NCBI GenBank assembly: GCA_032718475.1
Contig: JAUCBJ010004176.1
Span: 1-64,000 of the forward strand
Origin: Nemertoderma westbladi
Taxonomy: Eukaryota; Xenacoelomorpha; Nemertodermatida; Nemertodermatidae
DNA length: 64,000 nucleotides
Direction of reading: 5' to 3'
A model generated the notes under the pieces. That model was not told where the DNA came from, searched no databases, and saw only the letters and a list, made by a program, of their open reading frames with translations. Made by a program: the position numbers and the translations under genes. This document shows, in pieces, positions 36,058 to 48,116 of this stretch (the stretch's first letter is position 1; every line of letters begins with the position of its first letter).

Positions 36058-36260
36058 TTATCAATATAGATTGATAACTTATCAATATAGATTGATAACT
36101 TATCAATATAGATTGATAACTTATCAATATAGATTGATAACTTATCAATATAGATTGATAACTTATCAATATAGATTGATAACTTATCAATATAGATTGA
36201 TAACTTATCAATATAGATTGATAACTTATCAATATAGATTGATAACTTATCAATATAGAT
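36058..36260. repeat. 21-bp palindromic minisatellite upstream of RPGR
   Basis: About ten exact units of ttatcaatatagattgataa + c. Each unit is a perfect 8-bp inverted repeat (TTATCAAT/ATTGATAA) with an ATAG loop. It starts about 120 bp upstream of the RPGR ATG. Open frames on both strands follow from the period of three. Confidence 0.95.
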
Positions 36261-36464
36261 TTCTTACGGTGCGCGAGATAAGGTCAATAAGAAGTATAAA
36301 CCGGTACTGGAGCAGAACATTTAGACCAACTCGCTTGCCGTTACCGGTAACCGAAAAATGCAACCCATAAATCTGTGGCTGCGTGGGCTGTTCTGTCGAG
36401 TCAATGGCTCAAAATGACCGCAAAGCAAGGTTAGTGGGTTTGATAAATGAATTTAAAACATTAA

Positions 36465-36600
36465 GAGAAAGAAGCTGGTTACAGTGCGGCGGTGTTTTCT
36501 AACAAAAATAATAAACGATAGGCCTACGTTATTTCCCTTGCGGTCAATTTGCCCTGAAGATCACAATTTTGACTAGCGGTCAATTTAATGAATCCGTTAA
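36465..36600 (+). repeat. Dispersed repeat family R1/R2 copy
   Basis: gctggttacagtgcggcggtgttttct and cttgcggtcaatttgccctg match the copy at 23,680-23,835. Confidence 0.6.
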
Positions 36601-37072
36601 CAACGACCGTTAACCGTTCTGTTTCCGGTCACTGGGTCAATCGTCAATGTCTGCTGGCTGGCTGGCTGGGGAGGGTTAAGGTTCGTCAACGACGTAAGGA
36701 TACCGGTTCTGCGGTTTACGCGGAAAACAAAGGCGCGGTAGCCTAGAAGAGAACAATAAAATCAGCAAATATATGAAATGCCAAAATGAACAACGCAGCA
36801 CTCGTTAGGCTGTTAGGTAGGTATCGGTACCGTAGTTAGAACTTAGAAGAGCAGAACCGGTACCGGTATAACAAACAGTATAAACGGTAGGCTGGTAGGT
36901 ACTGTAGTTCTCACATAATTCACTATCAGGCAATGTGATGTTTCTAGGCAACGGATATGAAAATGGTGAATAAATTTGATGTATTTAATTTCTGAATTTA
37001 AATTTAATTATTCCTTTAGTTACCAATATATTCCACTGTTGCATTGGGTTCCACTTTGAATATATTCCGTCC

Positions 37073-37615
37073 GTAAGTTACACACTCGTGGGGCCTTCGC
37101 GCAGCACTCCGTCCGTAAGTTACACACTCGTGGGGCCTTCGCGCAGCACTCCGTCCGTAAGTTACACACTCGTGGGGCCTTCGCGCAGCACTCCGTCCGT
37201 AAGTTACACACTCGTGGGGCCTTCGCGCAGCACTCCGTCCGTAAGTTACACACTCGTGGGGCCTTCGCGCAGCACTCCGTCCGTAAGTTACACACTCGTG
37301 GGGCCTTCGCGCAGCACTCCGTCCGTAAGTTACACACTCGTGGGGCCTTCGCGCAGCACTCCGTCCGTAAGTTACACACTCGTGGGGCCTTCGCGCAGCA
37401 CTCCGTCCGTAAGTTACACACTCGTGGGGCCTTCGCGCAGCACTCCGTCCGTAAGTTACACACTCGTGGGGCCTTCGCGCAGCACTCCGTCCGTAAGTTA
37501 CACACTCGTGGGGCCTTCGCGCAGCACTCCGTCCGTAAGTTACACACTCGTGGGGCCTTCGCGCAGCATTCCGTCCGTAAGTTACACACTCGTGGGGCCT
37601 TCGCGCAGCACAAGG
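37073..37615. repeat. 42-bp minisatellite, about 13 units
   Basis: Near-identical units cgtccgtaagttacacactc + gtggggccttcgcgcagcac + tc. Both strands are open because 42 is a multiple of three (the 14-residue repeat on the minus strand is CCAKAPRVCNLRTE). The unit matches a piece of the tRNA-like SINE at 21,755-21,800. Not regarded as a gene. Confidence 0.95.
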
Positions 37616-37619
37616 CTCA

Positions 37620-40616
37620 GTTAAACATCATTTATTTATCAATAAATTTGTAGAATTTCGTAAACCATCTAACTGCAAACCGGATAGGGATGCTTCAGAC
37701 ATGATTTAATAATTCGTACCAAAGTTAGTGTGGATCATTATTATGAAATACTAATGAGAATTCAAAATAATTTTATTGATTAGATGCAAAAATGAAACTT
37801 ACAATATGTATTTGGATACCTGTGTTTTGTCGGTCGTTTAGTCTCTTTTTGATATGAAACCACGACACCGCTATAACCTGATCCCTTTCCCAAACTACAT
37901 ACTTTAATTCAGATACAGGGCATTTTCTATAACAACACTTTGGCCTACCGTCAAATAAAAGGGCAGTAAAGTGGCTAGTAACGGTAACCATCTCCAACAA
38001 AGTGCTTCGTACGCGGCCACTGATTAATAGTCAAAACAAAGGTTAGTAATATCGGGTAATAATAACACTAAAAATTAGTGCCGTAGAGTCCCAGCAAATA
38101 CCGACATGTTAAACCCAGTGACCCACTTAGCTATGGAACGATACCGCCCAGCTCATTTCGATAAATTATGGTTTTCTTACTTAATTTTCCCTCAGCCATT
38201 CTATCGGTGCGGTGCAGTGAAAATTTCCACCACCTTAAAAATCCACGTCCCGTTTAAAATTCCAGTGTATTTTCACAGATTAGAATTAACTAGGGTATTT
38301 TCACCCCCTGGTTAGAATTCACTACTCTAAGTGATGTTTTAGTGAAATTTAACCCCCCCTCAGTGTATGTTAACCCCCATGATATTTTAAATTTCAATAT
38401 TAATTTAAATACGACAAGCAGGCCTCATACTGTATCATATCTTTCATATCACCCAGGTATCGCCGCATAGGCCTACACATCACCTAATGCAGTTGTAGGC
38501 TATCATTAACGGTTAAATGTACAGGCTGAGATGGCGAGCACAACGAGGCTTGTAAATGATACGAGTTAAATACAATAATAACACACTCCGCTAAACTCAT
38601 CTTCATTTTCTTTGTTGTGTATTTATCGTAACGGACGTAATTTGTGTAGAATTATGTGTAGGCGAGGAAATTCATACAATGACAATTACCGGTCCTGTGG
38701 TGTTTTTAGGCATTATTGAGGACTGTTGAATATAAATTAAGTGAATCAGAACATAAATAACAATAATTAATGGCAAGAATTTGGGACAAAAATTTTAAGT
38801 ATTGCAACAATTTTAGTTTCCCGAGACAGGTTGATTTTCAGAAAACAACTTTAAGTTTTCTGTGATATGATAAACCCTTAACATTGTATACTTTCATTTT
38901 TGTACTCCCGTTGGACCTGCTTTCCACCATATAAATGTTACCAATAGCAATAAATGTAATATATTAGGCTCATCATTAAAAACAAAAACCATGCTAAAAT
39001 TGGAAGTAATTCATAATATAGGTACCAGTGTGGTTGGTTATAAGAGCAGTAACCTTTTAATGGGGAGAATGGATAAATATAATAACAAATTACTGACAGA
39101 AAAACTAATGGAGATACAGTGAAGGAGTCTTGGTGACTTCAAATATAGGGTATCATGTTCTACTATGCGGTTGTAATAGACCAAGTCAAAAATTACGTCC
39201 GTTACGGAAAAAGGGAAAATTTTGAAAATATTAGAGGAAGGGGTGATGTATTCGACTCATTGCTTTTCAGTGCAAAGCAGACTTATTTATTTATTGTCTA
39301 GTAACTTGACAGAAAAAACTATCATCATTGCAGTAAGTCGTTGCTGGGTATTTGTCGTAACGAACGTAAATGGTTAGCTATAGTGCAGTAACCATCTCCT
39401 AACTGATAGTAAAGCTGCCTTTATTGCCTTATCCCAAAAATTCGCTCTTCTGCACCTCTAGACTTCTTTTTATCCAAAATACAACTTAAATATTCAGTGT
39501 GACTTAAGTAATGGATTTGCGCACTTGTTTAGTTGAAAACATCAATTTACACGTAATTGAAAGTAACACCATGTAACATAATTGCACAGTTACCTCCGTT
39601 ACAGGAGATGGTTACGTCCGTTACGAAAATCAATTGCAAACTGCATGAAAACCAGTGGGCAGTAGCCCTAAATTGTTTTATTGATGTGTTCGGCATCTAT
39701 TCTGCCATCATTACTAAGAACAAGAAGGGTTTGTCAGAACATTGCTTCAATTCGCACGAATATTGAGGAGAACATGGCTACCTCAGAAATCGCATTTTGT
39801 GCGATTACGTCCGTTACAGGTGTATTAGCTTGCCCTATAAGCACATGCAATTATTTAATAATAATCTGTGGTATTTACGTTATAGTACTCAGTGGTCCAG
39901 CAAAACCACACAAAATATTTATAAAAAATACTCAGTGCTATTCGCAGTGGAGGCCTTTAAACTCTGTTATAGTTACGTCCGTTACTGTGGAATTGCCTAA
40001 TTGTCATTTCTTCACAAATAAATTGCCCTTTACTCTAATTCTTCCATAATGAACACTTGTCACGTAGCTCAACATATTTGAGTGGGATGATTGTGGGAAT
40101 TTGGTGACAATTATTAGACGATGTGGCCATCGTTTTTGGACGAATGCGCTTTAATGCTATTGTAACAAATATGAAACGATGGAATTTTAATTTAATACGA
40201 GATAAAAATTATCTACGCCTTTATTGTTTATGTAAAACATGGCGATAGGGCTTATTTCGAATGAAGGCACCTCTCTCTGTAAGAAATAAATGTATTATCT
40301 TATTGGTGGGTCAATTTATCAAACCTAATGCTTGTAATACAATCGACTGTAAGAGGAAGGCACTGAAAGTAAATTACTGCAGTTTATCTGCACTAAATTC
40401 ATTACCTCGGATCGTAAAAACAACACGACCCATCAGTCAGCCAACATACCAACACCCAACCTACAATCTCCCCACCACTCGACAACAATTACTAGAAGAA
40501 ATGCTTCACAGTTGTTGTTCACCTGTCTTCTAGACTCAATAAGTACCGATGTAATTCTCCAGTCTTGTATCAAATGATAACCTATTCTACGGTAATCAGT
40601 GATGTAACGTAATGCT
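37620..40616. other. Intergenic region with a 13-bp motif cluster
   Basis: No convincing gene between the 42-bp array and the NOP58 stop. TTACGTCCGTTAC or its reverse occurs at 38,628, 39,193, 39,612, 39,805 and 39,973, with single-mismatch copies at 39,357 and 39,590. AT-rich otherwise. Confidence 0.6.
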
Positions 40617-42557
40617 TTATGTTTCCGCTCGCGATTTCTTCTTCTTCGGCGATACTGGAACCGCCACGATTTCCTCGATTAAACTATCATCCTGTTTATC
40701 TTTCTTCTTCTTCTTCTTCTTGGAAGCGCTCCGGGACTCTTCCGGACAGATAACGCGACACGGAGACGTCGGAATACCTTCCACAACATCAGCCGTTGTA
40801 TCGCCGTTCAAGGATATATCTTTATCTTTCTTCTTCTTCTTCTTTTTGGATGATAGCGACACAGCCGATGTTTCTAAACTATCAATAGTGACGTCAGCCT
40901 CAGAAACAGTGACGTCACCTACATTATCCTTCTTTACTTTCTTTTTCTTCGATGACTTCGGTTCCTCAACTACCGTCTTTTCGGTAACGACCTCAAAGTC
41001 TTGACTCTCGTCAACCTTCTCACGCTTTACTTTCTTCTTTTTCTTAGAAGTTTCCGACTCGTCAAGAGGTTCCCCTACATCGACCTCGGGTTCAACCACA
41101 TCAGCCGGAATCTCTTCAATTAATCGTTTATGTTTCTTCTTCTTCGTCGGAGGTTCCGAAGTTTCAACGTGGCCGATATTCCGCTTCACTCCACCCGACG
41201 TCCCCCCTTCTCCCTCATCCGCCCCCCTTTCCCCCGCGGAGGGGGCCACGGAGTCTCCACTCGCGTCGTACACCTTCCCGGGCCCGATCTTCGCCACGAA
41301 CTTATCGTGCTGCCCCTTGACCTTGGCCAACCCGCTCACTCTGTGCGTCCGCCCCTCAACCAACTCCCGTATGCGCTGCTCCAACCGAGCGCGATGCTCC
41401 ACCCCCATCATGGAGTTACTATCGTCGGAGAGCGCGTCGTACCGCACCGCCAATGCCGTCTTGGTGGCCATCATCCGGGAGACCTTCCCCTTGTGGTTGG
41501 CCGCTGTCTGACTGACCATGGACGCGTGGTAGATCAACCCGTACTTGGGCGTCGCGTGGTGCGTCTTGAGGGCGCGGAACAGCGCCTTCTCCGAGCCCAT
41601 TATCTGCACGGTGGAGGCGGGACACTTCGCGAGGTTGGTGAGCGAGCCCGCGTGGGCGATCAACCGCGCGCCCACCAACTCGCCCGCCATTATCGACAGG
41701 TTGGGGGCGACGGTCATCATCCTCGAACTTATGTAATCGTGGAGCTGCACGCGGTAGGCCGTCATATCGATGACCTGCTGACACATGTAGGATATATTGG
41801 CGATGTCTTCGGGGGCGATCTCCGAACCCATGGAGACTTCGGCCGCCTCTTTAATCTGCTCCTCGACGTCGCTAGGCAATATATCGGAGAAGTCCAACCC
41901 CGCGGCGTTCTCTTTCATTCCCATTAGACGGATTGTTTTCGCGTAGATCAGTTGATCGCTTATGATCTTTCCCATCTCCGGGAAGTGCCATCCGTACCAC
42001 TCCCGACAGCGCATCGCGTAGTTGTTGAGTTCTTTGTCGAGATCGTCCAGCAGTTTTATACCTTGTATGATCATGGTGTCTATCTTGTCGGCGCTGAACT
42101 TCAGCTTATAACGGGACAGCCCGTGGGCCAACCCCAAGGCCATCGCCGCCATCTCCTTGTGTGGGTAATCGGCGATCAAGGAGTCCATCTGGGAGCGGAT
42201 GCATCGCATCAGTTCCTGGACGCCGGTGTTGTAAACGCAGTTTAAATCGAATTTCTCGCGGATTAGGTTGCCGAGTTTGGCGTCGGCCACCGCTAGTTTC
42301 TCATGCGGATCCTTCGCCACCAACCGTTTTACGAGTTTCTTTAAGGATTTACTTAATTTGCTCTCGACGGCGGCAGTAGCCGCAGCCAACGCCTCCGTTG
42401 TGTCTTTAAACTTCTCGAAACATTTGAGTTTGACGACTTTGCTCGCAGTCTCTACCGATTCGAACTGTTCATAGAGATTATCCACAGCATCGATCTTGGA
42501 GTCGTCGATGAGTTTAAATATAGCGTAGCCGCCTGAGGTTTCGAACAAGACCAACAT
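40617..42557 (-). CDS. NOP58: NOP58, box C/D snoRNP core protein, single exon
   Basis: 646 residues. Known role: NOP58 with NOP56, fibrillarin and SNU13 forms box C/D snoRNPs that guide rRNA 2'-O-methylation in the nucleolus. Seen: N terminus MLVLFETSGGYAIFKLIDDS as in human NOP58, then EALAAATAAVE and LAVADAKLGNLIREKFDL. The NOSIC part holds KFSADKIDTMIIQGIKLLDD and CREWYGWHFPEM. The Nop domain holds GELVGARLIAHAGSL, ILGSEKALFRAL-like MGSEKALFRALK and PKYGLIYHAS. The tail (about 455-646) has repeated KKKKK/acidic blocks typical of the family, somewhat longer than in human. No intron interrupts it. It lies 640 bp downstream of LSM7 on the same strand. Confidence 0.97.
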   Translation of the reverse strand: MLVLFETSGGYAIFKLIDDSKIDAVDNLYEQFESVETASKVVKLKCFEKFKDTTEALAAATAAVESKLSKSLKKLVKRLVAKDPHEKLAVADAKLGNLIREKFDLNCVYNTGVQELMRCIRSQMDSLIADYPHKEMAAMALGLAHGLSRYKLKFSADKIDTMIIQGIKLLDDLDKELNNYAMRCREWYGWHFPEMGKIISDQLIYAKTIRLMGMKENAAGLDFSDILPSDVEEQIKEAAEVSMGSEIAPEDIANISYMCQQVIDMTAYRVQLHDYISSRMMTVAPNLSIMAGELVGARLIAHAGSLTNLAKCPASTVQIMGSEKALFRALKTHHATPKYGLIYHASMVSQTAANHKGKVSRMMATKTALAVRYDALSDDSNSMMGVEHRARLEQRIRELVEGRTHRVSGLAKVKGQHDKFVAKIGPGKVYDASGDSVAPSAGERGADEGEGGTSGGVKRNIGHVETSEPPTKKKKHKRLIEEIPADVVEPEVDVGEPLDESETSKKKKKVKREKVDESQDFEVVTEKTVVEEPKSSKKKKVKKDNVGDVTVSEADVTIDSLETSAVSLSSKKKKKKKDKDISLNGDTTADVVEGIPTSPCRVICPEESRSASKKKKKKKDKQDDSLIEEIVAVPVSPKKKKSRAET

Positions 42558-43200
42558 GATTGCACAAAAGTAATCGTAAATAATAAACTATAGAAAATCA
42601 CAATAAGGTTCCCCTTTGATACAATAAAAATCCGAAATAATACGGAATGGAGAGTTATATTATATTATTTAAATTTCCAGCATATTCATTCACTTCATTC
42701 ACCTTAAGTTTACTATGTATGTCCAGAATGGGACCACATCATAAAGTGGAGAGAATTAGGGACATAAAAATGTGAATTAAATGTTTCATTCCTTACCAAA
42801 CAGCTTACATAACAACAAGGAAGCCCATATTTGACAGACTCACACTTCTAGATAGTTAACTATACCAAATTATTATTTAAATATTTTCATTTGGCTGGTA
42901 CAATATAGGCGGATAGTGTTTGTATTAGCAGACCGCCTAGAGAGCCTGAGCATAGCTCAATAAGCTGAATTTTACATTAATTGTAATTCAATATATATAC
43001 GGATACAAAACTTACTTAGGTCTATATAATCTTATCCGACTGGATATAGATAGAATAAAGGAAATTTTGAGATTATCTGGTGTAATTGAAGTTGCAGATT
43101 ATTTTATTGTATCAGTTAGGGGACATAAATGTGAAGTAGAGATTTACGAATGTTTTAGTTTCAGAATCGATTGATGATCAAATAAAATAAAACAGTTTAT
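42558..43200. other. NOP58-LSM7 intergenic region
   Basis: AT-rich, with no ORF, tandem array or recognisable motif. It must hold the NOP58 promoter and the LSM7 3' UTR. Confidence 0.5.
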
Positions 43201-43491
43201 TCAGGAATCTTGCATAAATGGATTGGGAATGGATTCCATACCATCCTGGGGACAAATTAAAACAACACTGATTCCACGACACACCAGTAAACCGAGAGAT
43301 CGGGTGTCTTCCGTTAGATTATCGTCAGCGTCTCGCAAATACTCGCAACAATTATCCAACACTAGGTTCTGCAACGGATCGAATCCCTTTAGAATTCCGC
43401 TAACTTCGCGACCTCCGGCAAATTTAACACGGATGTTTTTATCGAGGAACTTCGATATCTCAAGGAGTACGCTTTCTTTTTTTCTTTTTTC
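43201..43491 (-). CDS. LSM7: LSM7 exon 2
   Basis: 291 nt. It encodes EKRKKESVLLEISKFLDKNI, then RVKFAGGREVSGILKGFDPL, then TEDTRSLGLLVCRGISVVLI and CPQDGMESIPNPFMQDS, stop. The Sm1 and Sm2 motifs align throughout with human LSM7, and total length (101) is near the human 103. LSM7 belongs to the LSM2-8 (U6 snRNA) and LSM1-7 (mRNA decay) rings. The acceptor is tttctag, phase 0. Confidence 0.97.
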   Translation of the reverse strand, partial: EKRKKESVLLEISKFLDKNIRVKFAGGREVSGILKGFDPLQNLVLDNCCEYLRDADDNLTEDTRSLGLLVCRGISVVLICPQDGMESIPNPFMQDS

Positions 43492-44132
43492 CTAGAAAAT
43501 AAAGAAAAATATAAGTAAAAAACAATAAACGAAGATTATTGTTAAAATCAGTTGCGTTTTACTGGGATAGGCTCCTGGGATATACTGCAATAACCCCCAA
43601 TAACGCAATCGTGGAAGGGGTACGTTTACATTCGTGTCGAAACGAAAACTGTCGAAAACCCACGACCTCCTTAGAGATGTGAATTCAATACTACAACACC
43701 AAGACGGCAATATGGGACATTGGGACTGACTGACTGAATGAAGCACTGAACAAACGCAGGAACGGAACGGTCTGACGGTAGGTACCGCGTACCGGTACCC
43801 GTACGGCATCTTCAGATCTTCTTATTATTATTTCTGGAGGATCGTGGTGCGTGGAACCGTCTGACCGTGGATCTGATCCCATTCGGTTACTGCTACTGTT
43901 ACTGACAGACTTGTACTGCGTGCTGTGGTAGTCTAGCCAGACTGCCAGAAACCCTGACACCACACTACCGACAGACCGGGCAGCCGGAAGCAAGACATCA
44001 GGGTGCCCGGCCAGGCCCAATCAGCCTGTCAGAGTCAGCCACTATACAGCCTATACTATCGACTTCGACTATAGCTACCGGTATAGGCAGATAAGGTAAT
44101 ATGATGACTGACTGATAATGATTCGAACTTAC

Positions 44133-44147
44133 CACAGGTGCGGCCAT
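44133..44147 (-). CDS. LSM7: LSM7 exon 1
   Basis: Fifteen coding bases, MAAPV, followed by a gtaagt donor. In human LSM7 the start is likewise a short MADKEKKKKES. The intron is 641 bp. Chosen because phase and position fit; no other ATG precedes exon 2 in a compatible way. Confidence 0.8.
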
Positions 44148-46080
44148 TAGTTAGAATACTTGTCCGACTGTCCGATTCGCAGTTGTCTTACATTCAACAT
44201 ATTACCGGTCTACCGGTATTGTGTAGGCCTATTGTCAGATTGTACAATTGTGCCGGTAACCTATTATAAGACACTTGCAGACGAGACATACAGCAGACAG
44301 GCAGAGCACAGGCTGACAGGAGTATTACCGGCAATTCTGAAATTGTACGGTAGTAATTATCACCTACCGGCACCGGCTGACCGTGACCGGTACTACTGTC
44401 AGACTGTAGTACCTCACCTAGCAGCCTAGGTATCACCTAACTGCAGAGTGCCAGAGCAGCAGAGTCTGAGAGTGCAGTGGTGCAGACTCAGATGTCAGAC
44501 TGTGACTGCAGTACTGTCTACTTGCCACGTTGCCAGGGTGGAGGGTGGAGGGAGCTGAGTTCGGCTGGTTTCTGCGCCAGGCAAATATCAGAATATATAC
44601 GCCGGGCAGCCGCTGGCCGCAGCCGGGTCAATTTCTGCAGCGACGACGCCGGGCAGCCGGGCATATTTTGTATTTCAGTATTTTGACGTCTGCAGCGCCG
44701 AGCTGCCGACGCGGCATCTCTATCATTACCGGCCACATCTTTGCGCCGAACATTGAACATTACAGCATTAACATTCAGGCTCATTGCAGCATTGCCCAGC
44801 ACCTTTGGCCCTGCTGGCTGCTGCTACCCTGTCACTGTGGCCAGATTAGCAGATAGCACAGTAGCAAGCATATCTGCATACACAGACTGACAGATAGGCC
44901 TACAGGCATACTGCTACTGCTGTACTGCAACTGCCAGACTGCATATTCCTGTATTCCCTGTTGTTTGGATAGGTCTGTAGCTAGGCCCAAGCTGCCACTG
45001 TGCCATGCATGCCCATCGCCATCCTGCGCCTGCCATCACCTTATCTGCCTGTCACCTCACAGCCTCACCATCACATCAGGACCAGCCACCTACCCCTTCG
45101 CCTTCCCCTGGCAATGATAGGCCTGACTGCCTGACATGCAACTCCAACCCACCTATTGCTGTATTGCCTACTGCAGTACTGACTTAGGCGTTAAAGCGTT
45201 ACCGCTTACTAGTACTGCTGTACTGTTCCGTAAAAATCCGTACATCTGAAACTCACCAGTCAGGCCAGCAGTCAAGTCACGTGCTGATTGATGACAGGAT
45301 GAGTGATGAGATGACACTCTGCAGCTCTGATCCAGACAGGCTGACAAGTCAGCTATTTTCCTCAATCCTCACATACAGATACAGTACAACACATTTCTGC
45401 ATTTAGTGTTGAAATAAAAAACTTAATTTAAAATTAAAAAAAAGTAAAAGTACGAAACTAGTATAACTAGAATAACACTGATTGGGCTGCAATGATAAAA
45501 ATATATTAAAAAAAAATAACAACTTTTGGTTAACTGCTGCAACACAATCATTAGCTGTTTAGTCTTTTGGTTACACAGTATTGCACGGGGTTGGGGTTCA
45601 GTTAGAGGCAGGCCCAGGTTCGATTCAATGCTGGGGAAATGTTATGTTAGATTGAAAGGGATACACTGGACTTGAGAGAAACGAAATTGTGACTACTATG
45701 GAGAATAGGGAAGCCTGTAAGAATCTCATTTCAATTGTCCGAGCTCGCTCGACCTAGTACATAGTTAGGTGTCACGCTCAATCCCTTAGAATTAAATCTG
45801 TAACACTCGTGAGACCCGAATCTAATAAATTCCACAAAATTTATTAAATTAGATAGCCTCGTGGCTCAGGTTACAGTACATGTCAGTTTTAACCAGGGTT
45901 CGGGCCCAGTAGAGGTAGTGTATATTCCATATGTAAAATCTGGAAATCTGATAGGTGTCACAAATATGTAGGAGTTGAAAAATATTTAAGCATGTTGTTG
46001 TACAGTATTTAATTAGTAGGGCCTACTTACTGTATTACTATTGGCTTGCTGCATTGAAGCTTATTATATGTATTACATAT
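44148..46080. other. Intergenic stretch, CTGCAG/CAGTACTG-rich
   Basis: No gene supported. From about 44,150 to 45,370 the sequence is crowded with ctgcag, cagtactg and ccggta palindromic words. tRNA-like ggttcgattc and ggttcgggccc at 45,617 and 45,897 may be old SINE traces. Confidence 0.4.
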
Positions 46081-46084
46081 ACTG

Positions 46085-46215
46085 TATATTATGTAAGAAT
46101 GCTGTGCCGGGTTGTCGACAACATTGCGCCGCCACAGCTCTCTATGACCCATGACATTTGTTAGATCATCCGCATCGTCAAGGTCAGTGTTCTTTAAGAA
46201 GCGTATCAAGAAAAT
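46085..46215 (-). pseudogene. Retroelement coding remnant (copy 2)
   Basis: The reading FLKNTDLDDADDLTNVMG then HRELWRRNVVDNPAQHS parallels the remnant at 2,835-2,970 and extends it. Likely part of a LINE ORF2 tail. Confidence 0.35.
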
Positions 46216-46550
46216 CATGGGCTGTCCAGCACCATGTTTACTGTTTAAATGTATTCACTCCATGAGGCCGTCAAAGCACAAGATTATGCTGCATATATCC
46301 TGCAAAGCGGAGGTGGTTCCGCCCAATAAAATTATAACTTATTGTTTGGTCATTCAGGTACTCACTGTTTGAATTCTTAATCAATCACTAATGCTATTCT
46401 GATTTTATAACTTTGACTGCAAATCCTAGCTGCAGTAATTGTAAATTATGACAATATTGTAAATACACGTAAATTGTACAAGTAAATTGCACAAAATGTG
46501 AAAGTAACGGAAAACTGTCTATAAAGTTTGATTTTTGGAACCATCTGTAG

Positions 46551-46684
46551 AACCACTTGTCTCGTACTTCACTTACATCAGCCGTAACTACAGTAAAGTC
46601 GTGGGTCCAGGATACACCCATCGATCCGAAGAATGATAATTGGCAACCTCAATATCGACAAAGGAAACAATTCAGCACGTTAAG
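46551..46684 (+). CDS. Possible exon of an unrecognised gene
   Basis: Between a ccatctgtag acceptor and AAG|gtaata, an open frame NHLSRTSLTSAVTTVKSWVQ then DTPIDPKNDNWQPQYRQRK. Its phase 2 end joins the next candidate exon without a stop. No family recognised and no start exon found. Confidence 0.3.
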
Positions 46685-46726
46685 GTAATAGCAGTACCAT
46701 GGATAATTACCTACAGTTTATGTCAG

Positions 46727-46892
46727 TAATGTTGGAAGAAAGGTTCGGGAACAACAGAAACGTGAACTGAATATTATCTGGCCACTTCCGCCGAATGCGA
46801 ATAATAATGATGTTGATACGGAAAATGGCTTTCTATCAAGAGAGTGTGAGCTTGTAAACGGTCAACCCAGTCGACAAAATTATCTACAGTAG
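46727..46892 (+). CDS. Possible terminal exon of the same unrecognised gene
   Basis: After a tatgtcag acceptor: SNVGRKVREQQKRELNIIWP, LPPNANNNDVDTENGFLS, ending SRQNYLQ and TAG. The intervening intron would be only 42 bp. The good phase fit is the main evidence. Confidence 0.3.
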
Positions 46893-48116
46893 CTTAGAGT
46901 GTCGAAAACCACAAACCATCTACAGTATGTCTATTGTTAAACTCAATTCATATAATGCCAAGGCAACAACTCCTAGTTACGCAATTGTAGTGAGTGATCA
47001 CCCCATGTGGTATTGTCAATCACGACCTTACCAAAATCCAGGCTAAACAGCAATATGCACCGGTTAGCAAACTGCTACTCTTATGGCGGACCAACTCATA
47101 ACCCTGATGTTTCAGCACAAGACTCTTCCCCGGTTTTCCGCCCCGGCATCATTCAGCAGGGAACCATATATTCTTCTCCCACCAACCCAACTTTAAGACA
47201 GTGCTCACTAATCCGTCGACTATAATGCCACTAATTAAATACCAAACTAATTTAATGCCACTCATTAAATCCTATTACTGTATTTTCGCAAATCAGTCAT
47301 TTGTGCGGATATTATTTCATTCATTTTGAATTTGAATATACAGTAGGTTGGCACACATGTTTATGGGTAGGATAATATTTGTATTAATGACTTTAATAAA
47401 CTCCTTGCGTGTTAGTCGTATCGTAATTCTTCCAAACAATCCCTTTTCTGCTGCATTATCTACAATTGGTATGATTAATAGTTCGTTTATTCAGACTAAT
47501 AATTGTACGTCATGATCACAAAGGTAAATTAGAAATGTGACTATTTGTCTCACACTGTTTACAATAATTGCATTAATTATCGTCGGCCAAAGCGAACGTC
47601 ATTTGTTTATTTTATTTTATTGTATCAAATTCATTTTCTAATCCTTTTCATTTTCTGACAGATATAATCAGACAGAAATCATCCCATTGCTCGTTATCTT
47701 GTCTTGGTTTCTCCAATGGGAAGCATGACAATTCGGTCCCGGACAATGCGGTCCCGGACAATGCGGTCCCATTTATTTAGGGTTTTGGGACCAAACTGTC
47801 CGGGGCCGAATTATCCGGACCGAATTGTCCGGGACCGAATTGTTCTATTATGTTGTAAGATGAGAGATTAGAAAATGTATTTATTTACTTTTAATTTACA
47901 TTTAAATAAATCTATTCAAATAAACTGGAGATATTATAAGTAATAGTCCAAATAATAAATAATTATAATATAAAGTATAAAAATAGGTTTTGGCTGGAGG
48001 TGATAGATGTTGCTGATTTATGTAGCACATAAATAATATTACAGAATCACTTGCCATCGATACGCGAAACTGCTAGCGATTTATTTTTAACATTAATTTT
48101 AGTACCAAACATACGA
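46893..48116. other. Intergenic stretch with a palindromic element
   Basis: No gene supported. AT-rich, with short ORFs only. It contains the inverted-repeat element at 47,728-47,843 and the 3' flank of CHMP2A. Confidence 0.4.
47728..47843. mobile_element. Palindromic ggtcccggacaa element (MITE-like)
   Basis: acaattcggtcccggacaat on the left is mirrored by attgtccgggaccgaattgt on the right around gggttttgggacc. The left arm carries a short internal duplication. No ORF. Confidence 0.7.

Noticed and set aside
37020-37624. 178- and 197-residue repeat proteins on both strands
   Set aside because: A 42-bp unit is a multiple of three, so both strands stay open by arithmetic; the unit is part of a dispersed element.
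39557-40049. ORFs of 69-122 codons containing TSVT
   Set aside because: They arise where the TTACGTCCGTTAC motif is read; the motif copies are in different frames and no conserved protein is seen.
41130-41927. Plus-strand ORF of 265 codons
   Set aside because: Antisense shadow of NOP58.
45560-45930. Additional tRNA genes
   Set aside because: Only B box-like words are present; no cloverleaf can be drawn.
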